A stretch of 64,000 bases of DNA from Spiroplasma helicoides (GCF_001715535.1 NZ_CP017015.1:62001-126000); one strand, 5' to 3'; numbered from the stretch's first letter, positions 23,463 to 34,708 are shown. Numbers and translations are program-made. The notes: generated by a model not told the origin, from the letters alone.

Positions 23463-24395
23463 ATGAAAAAACTAACTTTAAAAAAAATTGCTGAAAAGTT
23501 GGATTTAGAAGTTTTATCAGGAGAACAAAATATAGATAATATTATAAAAGTTTATGGAATAAATAGAGCAGGTTTAGAATTAACAGGATATTTTGAACAA
23601 GGGGAAAAATCACATAGATTAATCTTAATGTCAACAAAAGAATTTAATTATATTAAAAATTTTGGTGAAAATGACAGAAGGGGTAGATATGTGCTATTAA
23701 TGAAAAAAAATATTCCTGGAATAGTTATAACAAAAAAATTTGAAGATGAGTTACTAATAAAAATAGCAGAAGAGATGAATGTACCCATTTTAAGAACTAA
23801 ATCAGATTCGACAAGCGATTTTACAAAAGATATTTTGGATCTAATGGATGATTACTTTGCACCTTCAGAAGAGATGCATGCATCTTTTATAAATATTTTT
23901 GGTAAAGGTACATTATTAATTGGGGAATCAGGTATTGGTAAATCAGAATTGGCAATGGATTTGATAAAATCAAACCACTTATTTGTAGGAGATGACAGAA
24001 TCGTTGTTACCAAAAAAGCAGGTAATTTATATGGTAGAAGCCACCCAATCTTAAAAAATCTAGTAGAGGTTAGAGGTATTGGAATAATTGATGTTGCTAA
24101 AACCAATGGTTATAAAGTCATAATGGACGAATCACCCGTGGACCTTGTGGTAGAGCTATCAATTTTCAAAAAAGATGGTGTTGATGATTCAGATAGATTA
24201 GGTCATGTTTATAATACATATTCAATATTAGGAACAGATGTACCATACTTAAAAATACCAGTATCATCTGGTAGAAATATTCAAAACATAATAGAAACCG
24301 CAGTATCAAAATTAAAAATTACACTAAGTGGATTGTATGAAGATGATGCGACTTTATTAACAGAAAGAGTTAAGGAGTTTAGTGATGATGATTAA
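23463..24395 (+). CDS. hprK: HPr kinase/phosphorylase
   Basis: Bifunctional enzyme of 310 residues that phosphorylates HPr on Ser46 in response to ATP or glycolytic intermediates, and removes the phosphate with Pi. Seen: P-loop GESGIGKSE (Lys160), the signature VEVRGIGIIDV, and the C-terminal helices that contact HPr. Its substrate HPr is at 51827 and retains Ser46. No TGA codons in frame. The stop overlaps the start of the first lgt gene. Confidence 0.97.
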   Translation: MKKLTLKKIAEKLDLEVLSGEQNIDNIIKVYGINRAGLELTGYFEQGEKSHRLILMSTKEFNYIKNFGENDRRGRYVLLMKKNIPGIVITKKFEDELLIKIAEEMNVPILRTKSDSTSDFTKDILDLMDDYFAPSEEMHASFINIFGKGTLLIGESGIGKSELAMDLIKSNHLFVGDDRIVVTKKAGNLYGRSHPILKNLVEVRGIGIIDVAKTNGYKVIMDESPVDLVVELSIFKKDGVDDSDRLGHVYNTYSILGTDVPYLKIPVSSGRNIQNIIETAVSKLKITLSGLYEDDATLLTERVKEFSDDD

Positions 24396-25767
24396 TTCTT
24401 TAGCTTCAGATAATCCGTTTTGAGATGCTTGAAAAAATGGAAATGGAGATGGTGATAAGTTTTCATTTTTATATAGTGTTTTTTTAACAATAGGAGTTAT
24501 GGTTACTGTTATGGCTTGTGCCATAAACCTATGAACTAGAAAAATGCCAATGAAAGATTTTATGAACGCAATTTATATCGTTGTGGGTGCTGGTGTAATT
24601 GGTGGATCTATATTTGGTAAACTGGGTACTGGTATACCAATATATAAAATAGTTTTCTTTTGAGAAGCTGGTATGAGTTTTTTTGGAGCATTTTTATGTG
24701 GATTTGTAGGTGGTTTTGTTTTTCTTTATTTAAAAAGAGATAAAACTAAAATATCTATATGAACTTATGCTGACTGTATAGTGCCACACGTTTTATTAGG
24801 TCAAGCAATTGGTAGATGGGGTAATTTATTTAACCATGAAATTTTAGGTAGACCAATTGATATAAAAAACTTTCAATGATTACCATCGTGAGTATGACAA
24901 AGATTATTTTACTATGCAGACCCTTCAACATCTGAATTATCAAAAGAACTAATATATAGAGAACCATTATTTTTGTATGAAATGATTGGAACTTTTCTAA
25001 GCTGATTTATTATAGTATTTTTTATTAAAAATTTAGGAATAATTTTTAGTAAAAAACCTTGAAAAGTTGATCCATTAGCATTTCCTGTTAAAAAAGGAAT
25101 TAAAAAAGAAGAACTAGTTTATAGAGACACTTATGAGGATATAAAATATAAAATTGAGCTCAACAGCGAAGGAGAATTATATAGGTTGTCTAAACGTCAA
25201 GCTTGGATGAAGGCTTATTTTTTATACCAAGCAAACATAAGTGATGTCAATAGAGCTCAAAAGATTATTGATAATCATGTCAATATATATTTAAAAAGTG
25301 TAGAAAAAATTAATAATTATAAATACAAATTAAATGAACAAATAAAAAAAGAAAAAGAGAATTTTAAAAATAAAAAAATAGAACAAGAAAAGTTGAAAGC
25401 AAACATAATTTTACTTAAAAATACTTATAAGGAAAACATTAAAGATTTGATACCAAATTCATCAAGATTTAAAAATTTTATAACAAGAGACTCAAGTGAG
25501 TTATATGCAATTAATAATCCTGATAAATATTTTGTTATAAATAGTGGTGTTCTTGCAAGTTCTTATATTATAATTTATTCAATGATAAGGTTAATATTGG
25601 ACTCATTTAGAAATAGATATGAACTTGCTTTTAAATGAAACCCAGTTATGAACTACTTATCAATTGGTGGAATCTTTGTATTAGGAATTATAGTTTTAAT
25701 TATTGCACAATTTATAGCACCAAAAAAATGGCGAGAAGAGGGTTGATTATATGAAAAGTCTTACTAA
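24385..25767 (+). CDS. lgt: Prolipoprotein diacylglyceryl transferase paralogue 1, His motif lost
   Basis: Lgt-family membrane protein, 460 residues. The signature [19 protein letters not shown] (the Arg and Asn of the family) and a late IRLILDSFR are kept, but the block that normally reads MSFHGG is MSFFGA: the family's essential His is Phe (residue 100). About 180 residues, charged and coiled-coil-like, sit between the core and the last spans, making it much longer than the usual 260-300. Start 24385 has SD AAGGAG 7 bases upstream; it overlaps hprK by 11 bases and trxB by 17. Confidence 0.85.
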
Positions 25768-26683
25768 TGCTGATTATGATTTAATTATTGCTGGAGCAGG
25801 TCCGGCAGGATTAACAGCTGCAATTTACGCTTGCAGAGCTGGACTAAATGTTATTGTTTTAGAAAAAGATGTACCTGGGGGTAAAATTGTTAAAACTGGA
25901 GATATTGAAAATTATCCAGGTTATACAAATATACAAGGAGTTGATCTTGCATTAAAATTTGTAGAGCAAGCAACTGAACTGGGAGCAAAAATCGAATATT
26001 CTGGATTAAAAAGTTTTAAAAAAGATAAATTCTTTTATGTAGAATTAACAAATGGAAACATTATTACTGGTGGAGCACTAATAATTTCCACAGGTTCAAA
26101 AGAAAATACTTTAGGTGTGCCTGGTGAAGAAGAGTTTTATGGTAAAGGTGTATCGTATTGTGCAGTCTGTGATGGAGCAAATTTTAAAGGTCAAAAAATG
26201 GCTGTTGTCGGTGGTGGATATGCTGCCGTTGAAGAGGCTATTTACTTAACAAGATTTGCAGAAAAAGTATTTTTAATTCACAGAAGACAAGGGTTTAGAG
26301 TAGACTCAAAATTATTAGATAAACTTAATAAAAATGACAAAATTGAACTTGTGCTTGATAGTGTTGTGAAAACTATTAATGGTGACAACAATGTACAAAG
26401 TGTAACAATACAAAATGTTAACGATAAATCTGTTTCAACTATTCAAGTTGGTGCAGTATTTCCATTTATTGGTCAATACCCAATAACCGAATTTATTCAA
26501 AACAAAGAAATTTTAAACGAAACCAATCACATTAAATCAGACATAAATATGTCAACAAAAATTGAAGGGCTATTTACAGCGGGTGATGTTAGAGATACAC
26601 CACTTAGACAAATAGCTACAGCTGTTTCGGATGGTGCAATCGCTGGTCAAAATGCAGTTAAATACATTGAAAACCTTAATTAG
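25751..26683 (+). CDS. trxB: Thioredoxin reductase
   Basis: FAD/NADPH-dependent reductase of thioredoxin, 310 residues. Seen: FAD motif GAGPAGLTAAIYACRAG, redox pair CAVC (Cys137, Cys140), the NADPH motif GGGYAAVEEAIYL and the C-terminal FAD contact GLFTAGDVRDTPLRQI. It is encoded between two lgt genes, and its start lies inside the first. The SD GCGAGAAGAGGG lies within lgt paralogue 1. No TGA codons in frame. Confidence 0.97.
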   Translation: MKSLTNADYDLIIAGAGPAGLTAAIYACRAGLNVIVLEKDVPGGKIVKTGDIENYPGYTNIQGVDLALKFVEQATELGAKIEYSGLKSFKKDKFFYVELTNGNIITGGALIISTGSKENTLGVPGEEEFYGKGVSYCAVCDGANFKGQKMAVVGGGYAAVEEAIYLTRFAEKVFLIHRRQGFRVDSKLLDKLNKNDKIELVLDSVVKTINGDNNVQSVTIQNVNDKSVSTIQVGAVFPFIGQYPITEFIQNKEILNETNHIKSDINMSTKIEGLFTAGDVRDTPLRQIATAVSDGAIAGQNAVKYIENLN

Positions 26684-26701
26684 TTGAGTTAAGGTTTTTT
26701 A
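26670..26701 (+). terminator. Hairpin with T run at the trxB stop
   Basis: AAAACCTTAA and TTAAGGTTTT pair around the trxB stop codon, then T. Because the second lgt begins only about 40 bases later, it may be a partial terminator within a longer operon. Confidence 0.7.
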
Positions 26702-26737
26702 TTTGTGGTAGAATTTTATAAGTTAGAGGTGAAATTA

Positions 26738-28114
26738 ATGGAATACTGACTAGATGAATGGTTTCAATCAGACTCTTCAAAGTGAACCATTAAAAGTGAT
26801 TATGGATTTTTGCATGTATATGCTTTAACTATGACACTAGGTGTTTTAGCAGCAATTGCTTTAGCTTGTTATCAAATGTGAAGAAAAAAACTTCCTTTAC
26901 AAGATATATTGATTGCAGCAATTTTTATAGTTCCTAGTGGACTATTTGTAGCAAGTTTTTTTGGAAAACTAAATTCAGATGGTAAATCAATGCTTGGAAA
27001 TTACGGTTTCTTCGGCTTATTTGCATTTTGAAAAGAAGGAATGTCAATTCACGGGGCAATTCTTGGTGGTGGTATTGCCGCCCTTATATCTCTTTATTTC
27101 TTAGGTAGAAGAACCAGAATTTCTGTTTTTACTTATGCAGACTGTGTTGCTCCTGGAATATTGATTAGTCAATCAATTGGTAGATGAGGTAACTTTTTTA
27201 ATCATGAATTAACAGGAAAACCAATTGGTATTTATGGTTCTGATGCTTTAAGTAATATGCCTAAATGATTGCAAGATAACTTAGCTTTCAAAGCTACAGC
27301 AGAAGGAATTGGTAAAACTCTAAATGGATTTACCTTAGAAGATAATGTAACATATGTAATGCAACCATTATTTTTATACGAATCAGTTAGTTTTTTATTC
27401 TTATATCTATTTATAGTTTTATTTATTCCAGGAATTGGAAAATGGGTAGGTAAAAAACCTTGAAAAGTACATCCAGAAACATACAATCTTGATTGAAAAA
27501 AATCTTGAAAATATGCTTTTACTTGAAATAAAAGTTTAAAAGATGATACTTATTTTCAAATTTGAAGAGATGCCTACTTTACAAAAGTAGAAACAAACAG
27601 AAATGCTTGGTATGAGCAGAAACTTTTAGAAATATCAGCTACAAATAAGATTAAAAAACGATGGTTACAAGGAAAGGCTTTATTAGAAGCTAATAATCCT
27701 GATGGATACAGCCCTACTAGAGTGGGTGTTCAGTGTGGAGCTTATTTCTTATGCTGAAATTTAGTAAGATTCTTTATTGAAATTGATAGATCACAAGAAG
27801 GATTTTTTGTAATGTACAATTTCGGGCTTTCTATAGCGCTAATTGTTTTGACAGGATTGTTTGGTTTAATACTAATAATTCTTGCACAATTTATTTCTCC
27901 ATACCTTACAAGAAGACCTGGTTGCATATATGAAAAACCTTATTTCTATACAGAACAAATTGTAGAAGAAGTTATTAATAAATCATCCAATTCAATTTTC
28001 AAAAAATCTAAAAAAGTTGAACAGTCAAAAATTGAAGAAAAAAGAAAAAAAGCTTTAGAAAAACTTGAGAAACTTTCTAAACAAAATAACTCATCAAAAG
28101 ACCAACAAAAATAA
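26738..28114 (+). CDS. lgt: Prolipoprotein diacylglyceryl transferase
   Basis: Enzyme that moves diacylglyceryl from phosphatidylglycerol to the lipobox Cys, acting in the membrane; 458 residues. Seen: MSIHGAILGGG with the conserved His105, the signature SIGRWGNFFNHELTG, and VRFFIEIDR (family ...RFxxExxR). A cytoplasmic-looking insert and a Lys/Glu-rich C-terminal tail of about 60 residues make it long. At least 15 TGA codons encode Trp. It keeps all motifs lost in paralogue 1, so it is the likely working enzyme for lipoproteins such as the one at 60387. Confidence 0.93.
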
Positions 28115-28143
28115 AAATATTTTGAAGACAAGTAGGTGATCAA

Positions 28144-29082
28144 ATGTCATTTGCCAGAAACGTGAAAGAAGAAGTTTTAGATCACATCTTTACCCCCGAA
28201 CAAACGATTATGCTTTTGTCGGGTTTTATAAAATATAACGGAGAGTTCCTTTATACTAATAAAGGAACAATTTTAAGATTGTCTTCACAATCCAATAAAA
28301 TTACTAGACAAATACTAACACTATTGAAGACTATATATGACGGGAATATCGAAATATCAATTAAGCAAACTAATAAACTTAGAAAAGATAAAGTTTATGA
28401 ATTACTAATCGCCGAAAATGTACATGATTTTTTATCAAAATACTATATATATGATATTGATAAAAATGATAAAATAATAAGGATTAATTTAAAAGGTGAT
28501 TTTGACCATAGTTGATTAAGAGCATATATTTCCGGAGTTTTTATTGCCGTTGGCAGCGTCAATAGCCCGGCAACTAGTAACTATCACTTAGAATTCCAAA
28601 CTAAAGATTTGGAGTCTGCTGAATATATAAGAGATTTATTAAATCAATTTGAATTCGGTTTTAAAGTAATCGCAAAAAAAAACAAATATATTTGTTATAT
28701 TAAAAGATCCTTGTATGTCTCAGATTTTTTGAGATTTATTGATGCACCAAAATCGGTGCTTGAGTTCGAAAACACAAGGATCACAAGAGACGTCAGAAAT
28801 AATATTAACAGGATGACGAACATTGATATTTATAATCAACATAAATCTGAAAACGCTGGGGCTAAACAAACTCAGCAAATAGAGTTGATTAAAAATAACA
28901 AACTTTTTAGCGAGTTGTCAGAAAAGGCTCAAAATTTAGCAAACATACGTTTGGAACACCAGGATGCGTCTTTTTCAGAATTAGAAAAAATGATGAATGA
29001 AAAAGGCATTGAAATTACCAAATCTGGTATTAGCAACTTGTTTAAAATAATTGCAAAACTAGCAGAAAGCATAGGTGGATAA
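28144..29082 (+). CDS. whiA: WhiA-family DNA-binding protein
   Basis: WhiA homologue of 312 residues. The N-terminal part begins MSFARNVKEEV as in Firmicutes WhiA, with a LAGLIDADG-like core (YISGVFIAVGSVNSP) and a C-terminal helix-turn-helix (ASFSELEKMMNEKGIEITKSGISNLF). The family is a sporulation regulator in Streptomyces and affects cell division in Bacillus; its mollicute role is not known. One TGA encodes Trp. SD AGGTGAT precedes the start. The base composition is slightly less AT-rich than in neighbouring genes. Confidence 0.93.
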
Positions 29083-29083
29083 T

Positions 29084-29305
29084 ATGATTAAGAGCGATGT
29101 TATAAGCATTTTTAGCCAAAATATGAAAGAATTGCGTGTTAAAAAAGGCTTAACTCAAGAAGAATTGAGTTTCAAAGCTGGCTTACACAGAAATTACATT
29201 TCTGATACTGAACGTGGTAGAAGAAATGTGTCATTAAAAGCAGTACAAAAAATAGCTTCAGGTCTTGAAGTAACAATTCAAGAACTTTTCGCACAAACTA
29301 TTTAA
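29084..29305 (+). CDS. XRE-family transcriptional regulator
   Basis: Small helix-turn-helix protein of 73 residues. The segment MKELRVKKGLTQEELSFKAGL and RNYISDTERGRRNVSL match the Cro/C1-type five-helix domain, with no effector domain. It starts 1 base after the whiA stop with GGTGGA as SD; an in-frame GTG at 29075 is the alternative start. The target is unknown; such single-domain proteins can be autoregulators or restriction-system controllers, but no such system is nearby. Confidence 0.9.
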   Translation: MIKSDVISIFSQNMKELRVKKGLTQEELSFKAGLHRNYISDTERGRRNVSLKAVQKIASGLEVTIQELFAQTI

Positions 29306-29337
29306 AAAAAACAAATCATTAAGATTTGTTTTTTTTA
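29303..29337. terminator. Bidirectional terminator between xre gene and rhodanese-like gene
   Basis: AAAACAAATC and GATTTGTTTT form a stem with A and T runs on the outer sides. It serves both converging genes and overlaps the stop of each. Confidence 0.75.
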
Positions 29338-29733
29338 TTCATAAATAGTTATTATTGTATGTCTATCAACTTCTGGTTCTAAAATTAAATCATTGTAATT
29401 TGAATAAAGAAGATAAACTTTAAAATGTTTTTTCTTAAGAGTTCTATACAGATTTAAATTACTTCTGTAGTCATGATTTATTAATAAAATCTTTTTACTT
29501 CTATCTAATACTTTGTAATACTTGTAATTAAATGTAAGGATAGGCAGATTAATTGTATTTTCTATGTGATTGTCAGCATAAGCTACAACATTTCTAAGAT
29601 CAGCAACTTGTCATTTTTCACTTTTAAGTATTTTTAAAAAATTTTTAGCTGGTTTTGTTCTATATTTTTTCTTAAATGAATTTGTTTTGAAAATTTTAGC
29701 CATAAATTTAAAAACATAATCTAGTCATTGCAT
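29335..29733 (-). CDS. Rhodanese-like protein lacking the catalytic cysteine
   Basis: A 132-residue protein read across two TGA (Trp) codons. WQVADLRNVVAYADNHIENTINLP fits the first rhodanese CH2A-type block, and ILLINHDYRSN sits where the active-site loop CxxGxRS belongs, with Asn in place of Cys. It can therefore hardly transfer sulfur and may be a binding or regulatory domain. A short hydrophobic/basic N-terminus is present. The SD GGAAGTGA precedes the ATG. It was found by reading the minus strand with UGA as Trp; an open frame of this length and fold pattern is unlikely by chance. Confidence 0.75.
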
Positions 29734-29850
29734 ATAATCACTTCCTTAAACGCATCTAATTGATATATAATTATTTTAATTATATATAACTTATTTATAT
29801 ATTTAAAATATAAAAATAATATATCACATATTATTTTTAGGAAAGGTTCT

Positions 29851-31434
29851 ATGAAACTATTTAATGGAAGAATTTGATTCAATTATATTTCTTACTCAAT
29901 AATTCAACTTTTAAGTAATTCATGCTATATTGCAATGACTTATTCTTTTTCGTTTATAATTGAGGGAGTTCAAGAATACGATACCAGTAAATTTTTAATC
30001 TCATCTATAGCTAGTTGTGCATTTATAATTGCACATTTATTATTTGAATATTTTAGTCAATTGATTTTAAATCAATCTATTAAGTTAATTAACACAAAAC
30101 TTAGAGTCATAACAGCAAAAAACTTTTTTACAGAGAATTACAAAGTTAGTTTAGATACAGGAGAGTTTATAAATATTAATTCAACTAAAATTAACCAATT
30201 GGCAGACAATTATTTTACATCAATTTTTGATATTTCTAGATGCATCATAGCAATAATAATAAGTTATGGTTTTTTGTTATATATAAGTTGAATAGCAATG
30301 TTGGCTGTGATGATTCTTTCATTACTAGTTTTAGTTATTCCGATGCTAATGTCTAAAATTGGACAAAAAAGAATAAATGTAGCTAATGAGGAAAATGATA
30401 AATTTTTGCAAACGACAAAAGATACTTACAACTCATATTGAGTATATTGAAGCATGAACCAAACAAATAAGCTTATTAACCAAATTGTTGAAGGATCAAA
30501 AAAGTTGGAAGTTAAGAACCAGAAAATGAAAAACGTAATATCCACAACTAGGTTTTTAGATGAAATTGTTGTTTTTCTTGGACAGGTTATTTTAATAATA
30601 TTTTTTTGTTGAATGTATTGAGCTGGATATATTATGAATATTGGTTTAATATTTACACTAAACATTTTATCAAGTGTTTATTGTTTTTTTAGTAGTTCAA
30701 GTGCAAAAGCACTAATGAATATAATAAATCACAGAAAAGTTTATCTTTCAAATTATAAACAGGATAATAAAATCAATAATAATACTGTTATTGGAGAAGA
30801 TTTAAAAACTATAGAGTTTAAAAATGTTGATTTTAAATACAAAAATAGTTCTAATTTAATTATAGAAAAGTTCAATTTAAAAATTAACAAGGGAGACAAG
30901 GTTCTTATTAAAGGTAAAAGTGGTATAGGAAAAACCACTTTATTAAAAACATTGTTTAATCCTTCTTTTAGAAGCAATGGTCAAGTGTATGTTAATGAAC
31001 AAGAAGTTGAAGCTTATGATATAAGATCTTTATGTTCATACATAAGTCAAGATATTGTTTTTAGCAAAGGTAAATTGATAGATATGCTTAAAATAGCAAA
31101 TGAATCTGCAGAAGAAAAACAAGTATTAAGTTTATTTGAGTTACTTGGTCTAAATCAACTGTTAGAAAAATTACCCGAAGGGTTAAATACAAAAATTGAT
31201 GATAATAGCTCAAATTTCTCTGGTGGTGAAAAACAAAGATTTTCGATTATAAGAGGATTGTTGGAAAATAAAAGTTGATATTTTTTAGATGAAATCATAT
31301 CTGCATTAGACGAAAGTAGTTCTAATAAGGTTTTAGATTTGTTTTTATTAGATAACAAAAAAACCGTTATTCTTGTAACACATAAAATAGATGATAAATA
31401 TTTATCGCATTTTGATAAAATTATTAATCTTTAA
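29851..31434 (+). CDS. ABC exporter, fused membrane and ATPase domains
   Basis: Half-transporter of 527 residues: a membrane domain of about six spans (1-300), then an ABC ATPase with Walker A GKSGIGKTTLL, signature NFSGGEKQR and Walker B-like WYFLDEIISALDE, in which the usual Asp-Glu pair is kept. It would work as a homodimer. The family includes exporters of peptides, lipids and drugs; no C39 peptidase domain and no adjacent peptide precursor are seen. The 117 bases upstream are AT-rich and hold only SD AGGAAAGG and weak -10-like sequence. Ten or so TGA codons encode Trp. Confidence 0.85.
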
Positions 31435-31541
31435 ACTTAATAATTTTATTTAATTGCATTGTATTACTAATAATAATGGTTTAAAATCATATAGAAATAT
31501 GTTAATAATTTATTAATAACAGCTAAGATAGGAGGAAGATT

Positions 31542-31847
31542 ATGTTTGTTGATTTACTTGCAAGTACATCAGAAAAATTGACTGGAAATAGAATAGTTTT
31601 TGCATTTGAAATAATTGCATTAGTAGTCTCAATTTTAATGATAACAGTTGGTATGATTCAAAATAAAACTTCACAAACTGGACTGAGTGCATTAAATGGG
31701 GGTAATGATGAATTATTCTCAAACTCTAAGGAAAGAGGAATGGACAGAACAATGTCTATTTGAATGTTTAGTTTAGGATTTATAATGTTTGCAGTCACTA
31801 TTACTATTGGAGTTGTAACAAATTTATTAATAATTGGAACATCTTAG
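31542..31847 (+). CDS. secG: Preprotein translocase subunit SecG
   Basis: Two-span membrane protein of 101 residues. An N-terminal span (about 20-40) is followed by a polar loop containing GLSALNGGNDELFSNSKERG, close to the conserved SecG loop (GLSG...G..E.F...K.RG), then TGA-encoded Trp and a second span. SecG helps SecA-driven export with SecYE. AGGAGGAAG is a strong SD. Position before rnr and smpB is the common Gram-positive order secG-rnr-smpB. Confidence 0.92.
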
Positions 31848-31862
31848 AAAGATGTTTTTTTA
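31838..31862 (+). terminator. Attenuator-like hairpin between secG and rnr
   Basis: AACATCTT and AGATGTT form a stem over the secG stop, followed by seven T. Since rnr starts 23 bases later, read-through is needed or rnr has its own promoter. Confidence 0.6.
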
Positions 31863-31884
31863 AAAGAAAGTAAAATAGAACGTT

Positions 31885-33978
31885 ATGGAAGAAAATATAT
31901 TATCTCTAATAAAACAAAAACAAAAACTACATTTAAATGAATTACTTAAAACTTTTAAAGATGAAGAACTTTTAATGAGTTGTTTAAAAGAGCTACAAGA
32001 TCAATATAAAATTAGTTGGTCAAAAGAAAATGTAGTTTATTTTATTGGGGAAAAATATAAAGTAGGTTCAATTAAAATTAATGAAAAAGGCTTTGGTTTT
32101 GTAAAAGATTTAAATGATGTGGAACAAGATTATTTTGTACCACCAGATAGTCTTAATAAATCAATTACAACTGATGAAGTTGTTTTTACAGTTTACAAAG
32201 AAAGCGAAGAAAGATATCGTGCAAATGTTGAAGATATTTCTTTAAGGGTTAAATCTTTTTTAATAGGAGAAATTCAGCCATCAAGAGATGGTCGTTTTTT
32301 AGATTTTATCCCTAGTGAACCCGGTTTTAAAAATTACAGAATTGTAATGATTAATTCAAAGGATTTTAAATTAAAAAAAGATTTACTAGTTAAAGTCAAA
32401 ATTTTGAATGTAAAAGAAAAAAAACTATTCACCAAAATTCAAAAAATAATTGGTGACTCAAATAAAGCTGTTGACAGAATTATTTCAATTGCATATGAGT
32501 TTAATATAAACCCAGATTTTAATAGACAAACATTAGAGAATGCAGACCAAGTTGCAATACCAATTAACTATGAAGATGAACAAGTAAAAAGAAGATTAAA
32601 AAACTCACTAGTAGATAAAAATTTAGTAACTATAGATGGTTCTGACTCAAAAGATTTAGATGATGCAATTTACGTGGAAAAAACTAAGGACGGATATAAA
32701 TTATTTGTAGCAATTGCTGATGTAAGTTATTATGTTTTACCTTTTTCACCTTTAGATAACACAGCTTTATATAGAGGTAATTCGACTTATCTTGCAAATA
32801 AAGTAATTCCAATGCTTCCAGAAAAACTTTCAAATGGAGTTTGTAGTTTGAATCCAAATGAAGATAAACTTTGTATGGTTTCTGAAATGGATTTTGATAA
32901 TAATGGAGTTATGAAAAACAAAAAAGTTTATGAATCAATCATGAATTCAAAAGCAAGACTAACATATAAAGAAGTAAATGATTTATTTGAAAAAAATGTT
33001 TCAAATAGAGATAAAGAAATTGTTGATATGCTTTTGGTTTCAAAAGAGCTACATGAATTAATTGATAAAGAAAGAGTATCAAGAGGTTCAATCGATTTTG
33101 ATGTTCCTGAACCAAAAATTGTTCTGGATAAAGAAAGCAATGTAGTAGATATAGTTCCAAGAGATAGAGGAGTTAGTGAAAGACTAATCGAAAATTTTAT
33201 GGTTAGTGCTAATGAATCGGTTGCACAAATAATTTTTGAAAAAAATCTACCATATGTTTATAGAAACCACGGTGCTCCTAAAGAAGAAAACTTGATTGAA
33301 TGACATACTTTGATTAGAGCTTTGGGTATTAATGTGAAACTTACAGATTTAGAAAAAGTAAATCCCAAAACTATAAGAATGGCATTAGACCAAATTTCCA
33401 AACAGATTGAGGATCAAACAGAAAGAGATGTTATCAATGTTACATTGCTTAAGTTTATGGAAAAAGCTGCATATGAACTTGAAAATATAGGTCACTTTGG
33501 TTTAGCTAGTGAATGCTACACCCACTTTACAAGTCCGATAAGAAGATATAGTGATTTAATGGTCCATAGATATTTAAAACAATATTTGATTGATAAAGAT
33601 TTACGAGATTTCAAACTTGATTTAAATGAAAAATTTATAAATAAAGCTTGTAAAATAATTAATGAAACAGAAAAAAACTCAGTTAATGCCGAAAGAGAAG
33701 TAAATAAAGTTTGTATGGCAGAGTTTATGACTAAACATATTGAGAAAGAGTATGAAGGGGTAGTTGCTGCTGTCTTGAAGTTTGGGTTATTTGTTCAGTT
33801 ATCAAATTGCGTTGAAGGACTAATTCACATATCTGAACTTCCAGAATTTACTTTTGATCCCAAAACCAATATCTTGGTAAACAAACAAAATAAAGTGTTT
33901 AGACTTGGTCAAAAAGTTAAAATAAAAGTTAAAAATGCTGATGTAAAAAAAAGAATTATTGACTTTGTGCTAGTATAA
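31885..33978 (+). CDS. rnr: Ribonuclease R
   Basis: Processive 3'-5' exoribonuclease of 697 residues. Order seen: N-terminal helix-turn-helix-like part, cold-shock domain (about 55-130), RNB catalytic domain with DGSDSKDLDDAIYVEK (the metal-binding Asp cluster), FTSPIRRYSDLMVHR, and a C-terminal S1 domain (YEGVVAAVLKFGLFVQL). One TGA encodes Trp at 33301. RNase R degrades tmRNA-tagged messages and structured RNA, and smpB follows 24 bases on, which fits that role. The start ATG has a weak SD. Confidence 0.96.
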
Positions 33979-34002
33979 TCATTTTTGTAAGGAGTCATAA
34001 TT

Positions 34003-34443
34003 ATGGGAGAGCACATACTTTTAAAGAATAAAAAGGCTTATTTTAATTATGAAATTTTAGATACTTGAGAAGCTGGAATTGTTTTAACGGGACCAGAAAT
34101 AAAATCTATTAGAGCAAAAGAAGTTTCTATCGATGAATCATTTATTTTAATAAGAAAAGGACAAGTTGAAATACTTAATATGAATATAAAAAAGTATGAG
34201 TATGCTAATTATGTTAAACAAGACCCAACAAGAACTAGAAAACTATTGCTAAATAAAGATGAAATTAAAAAAATTTTAAAAAGAGTACAATTAGAAAATC
34301 TAACCATAATTCCATTAAAGTTGTATTTAAAGGGCAATTATGCAAAACTGGAAATCGGAATCGGTAAGGGTAAAAAACTTATAGATAAAAGAGAGACTAT
34401 CAAAAAAAGAGATATAGAAAGACGTTTAAATAAAATTAAGTAA
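34003..34443 (+). CDS. smpB: SsrA-binding protein SmpB
   Basis: tmRNA partner of 146 residues that brings tmRNA to stalled ribosomes. Seen: [32 protein letters not shown] (the OB-fold signature), then [13 protein letters not shown] and the basic C-terminal tail with [13 protein letters not shown]. One TGA encodes Trp. SD AAGGAGTC is good. The tmRNA gene lies 1.9 kb downstream, past ldh and a GNAT gene. Confidence 0.97.
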
Positions 34444-34459
34444 GTCCGGGGGTTTAGAC

Positions 34460-34708
34460 ATGGATTCTTATAAATGAATATTTTTAACCATTTCTATAGT
34501 TTTTTTAATATTGATGATTATTTTAATTATTATAAAACTACTTTTAGATAAAAAAAGAGCGGCAGCTGCTGAAATTATAACTTTAAAAGAAGTAAATTAT
34601 ACAGGCTGAGCAGGAGTTTGAATTTTTATTAAAAAACATTTATTTTCCTTCTTGATAGGACTTTGTTTGATAATGGGTGTTGGATCAGTTATTTTGATGT
34701 TTCAGTAA
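34460..34708 (+). CDS. Small two-span membrane protein, unknown
   Basis: An 82-residue frame not recognised as any family. Two hydrophobic stretches (about 6-27 and 58-80) flank a charged middle (LLDKKRAAAAEIITLKEV). Three Trp are encoded by TGA. An unusually G-rich SD-like CCGGGGG stands 7 bases before the ATG, 2 bases after the smpB stop. The frame ends in a hairpin terminator, consistent with being the last gene of the secG-rnr-smpB unit. Function unknown. Confidence 0.65.

Noticed and set aside
29734-29850. AT-rich 117-base gap as an origin or attachment site
   Set aside because: No DnaA boxes or direct repeats are visible, and both flanking genes have ordinary SDs; simply an intergenic promoter region.
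34445-34459. G-rich CCGGGGG near 34446 as a regulatory or tRNA-like element
   Set aside because: It stands at SD distance from an ATG opening an 82-codon frame and is explained as a strong SD.
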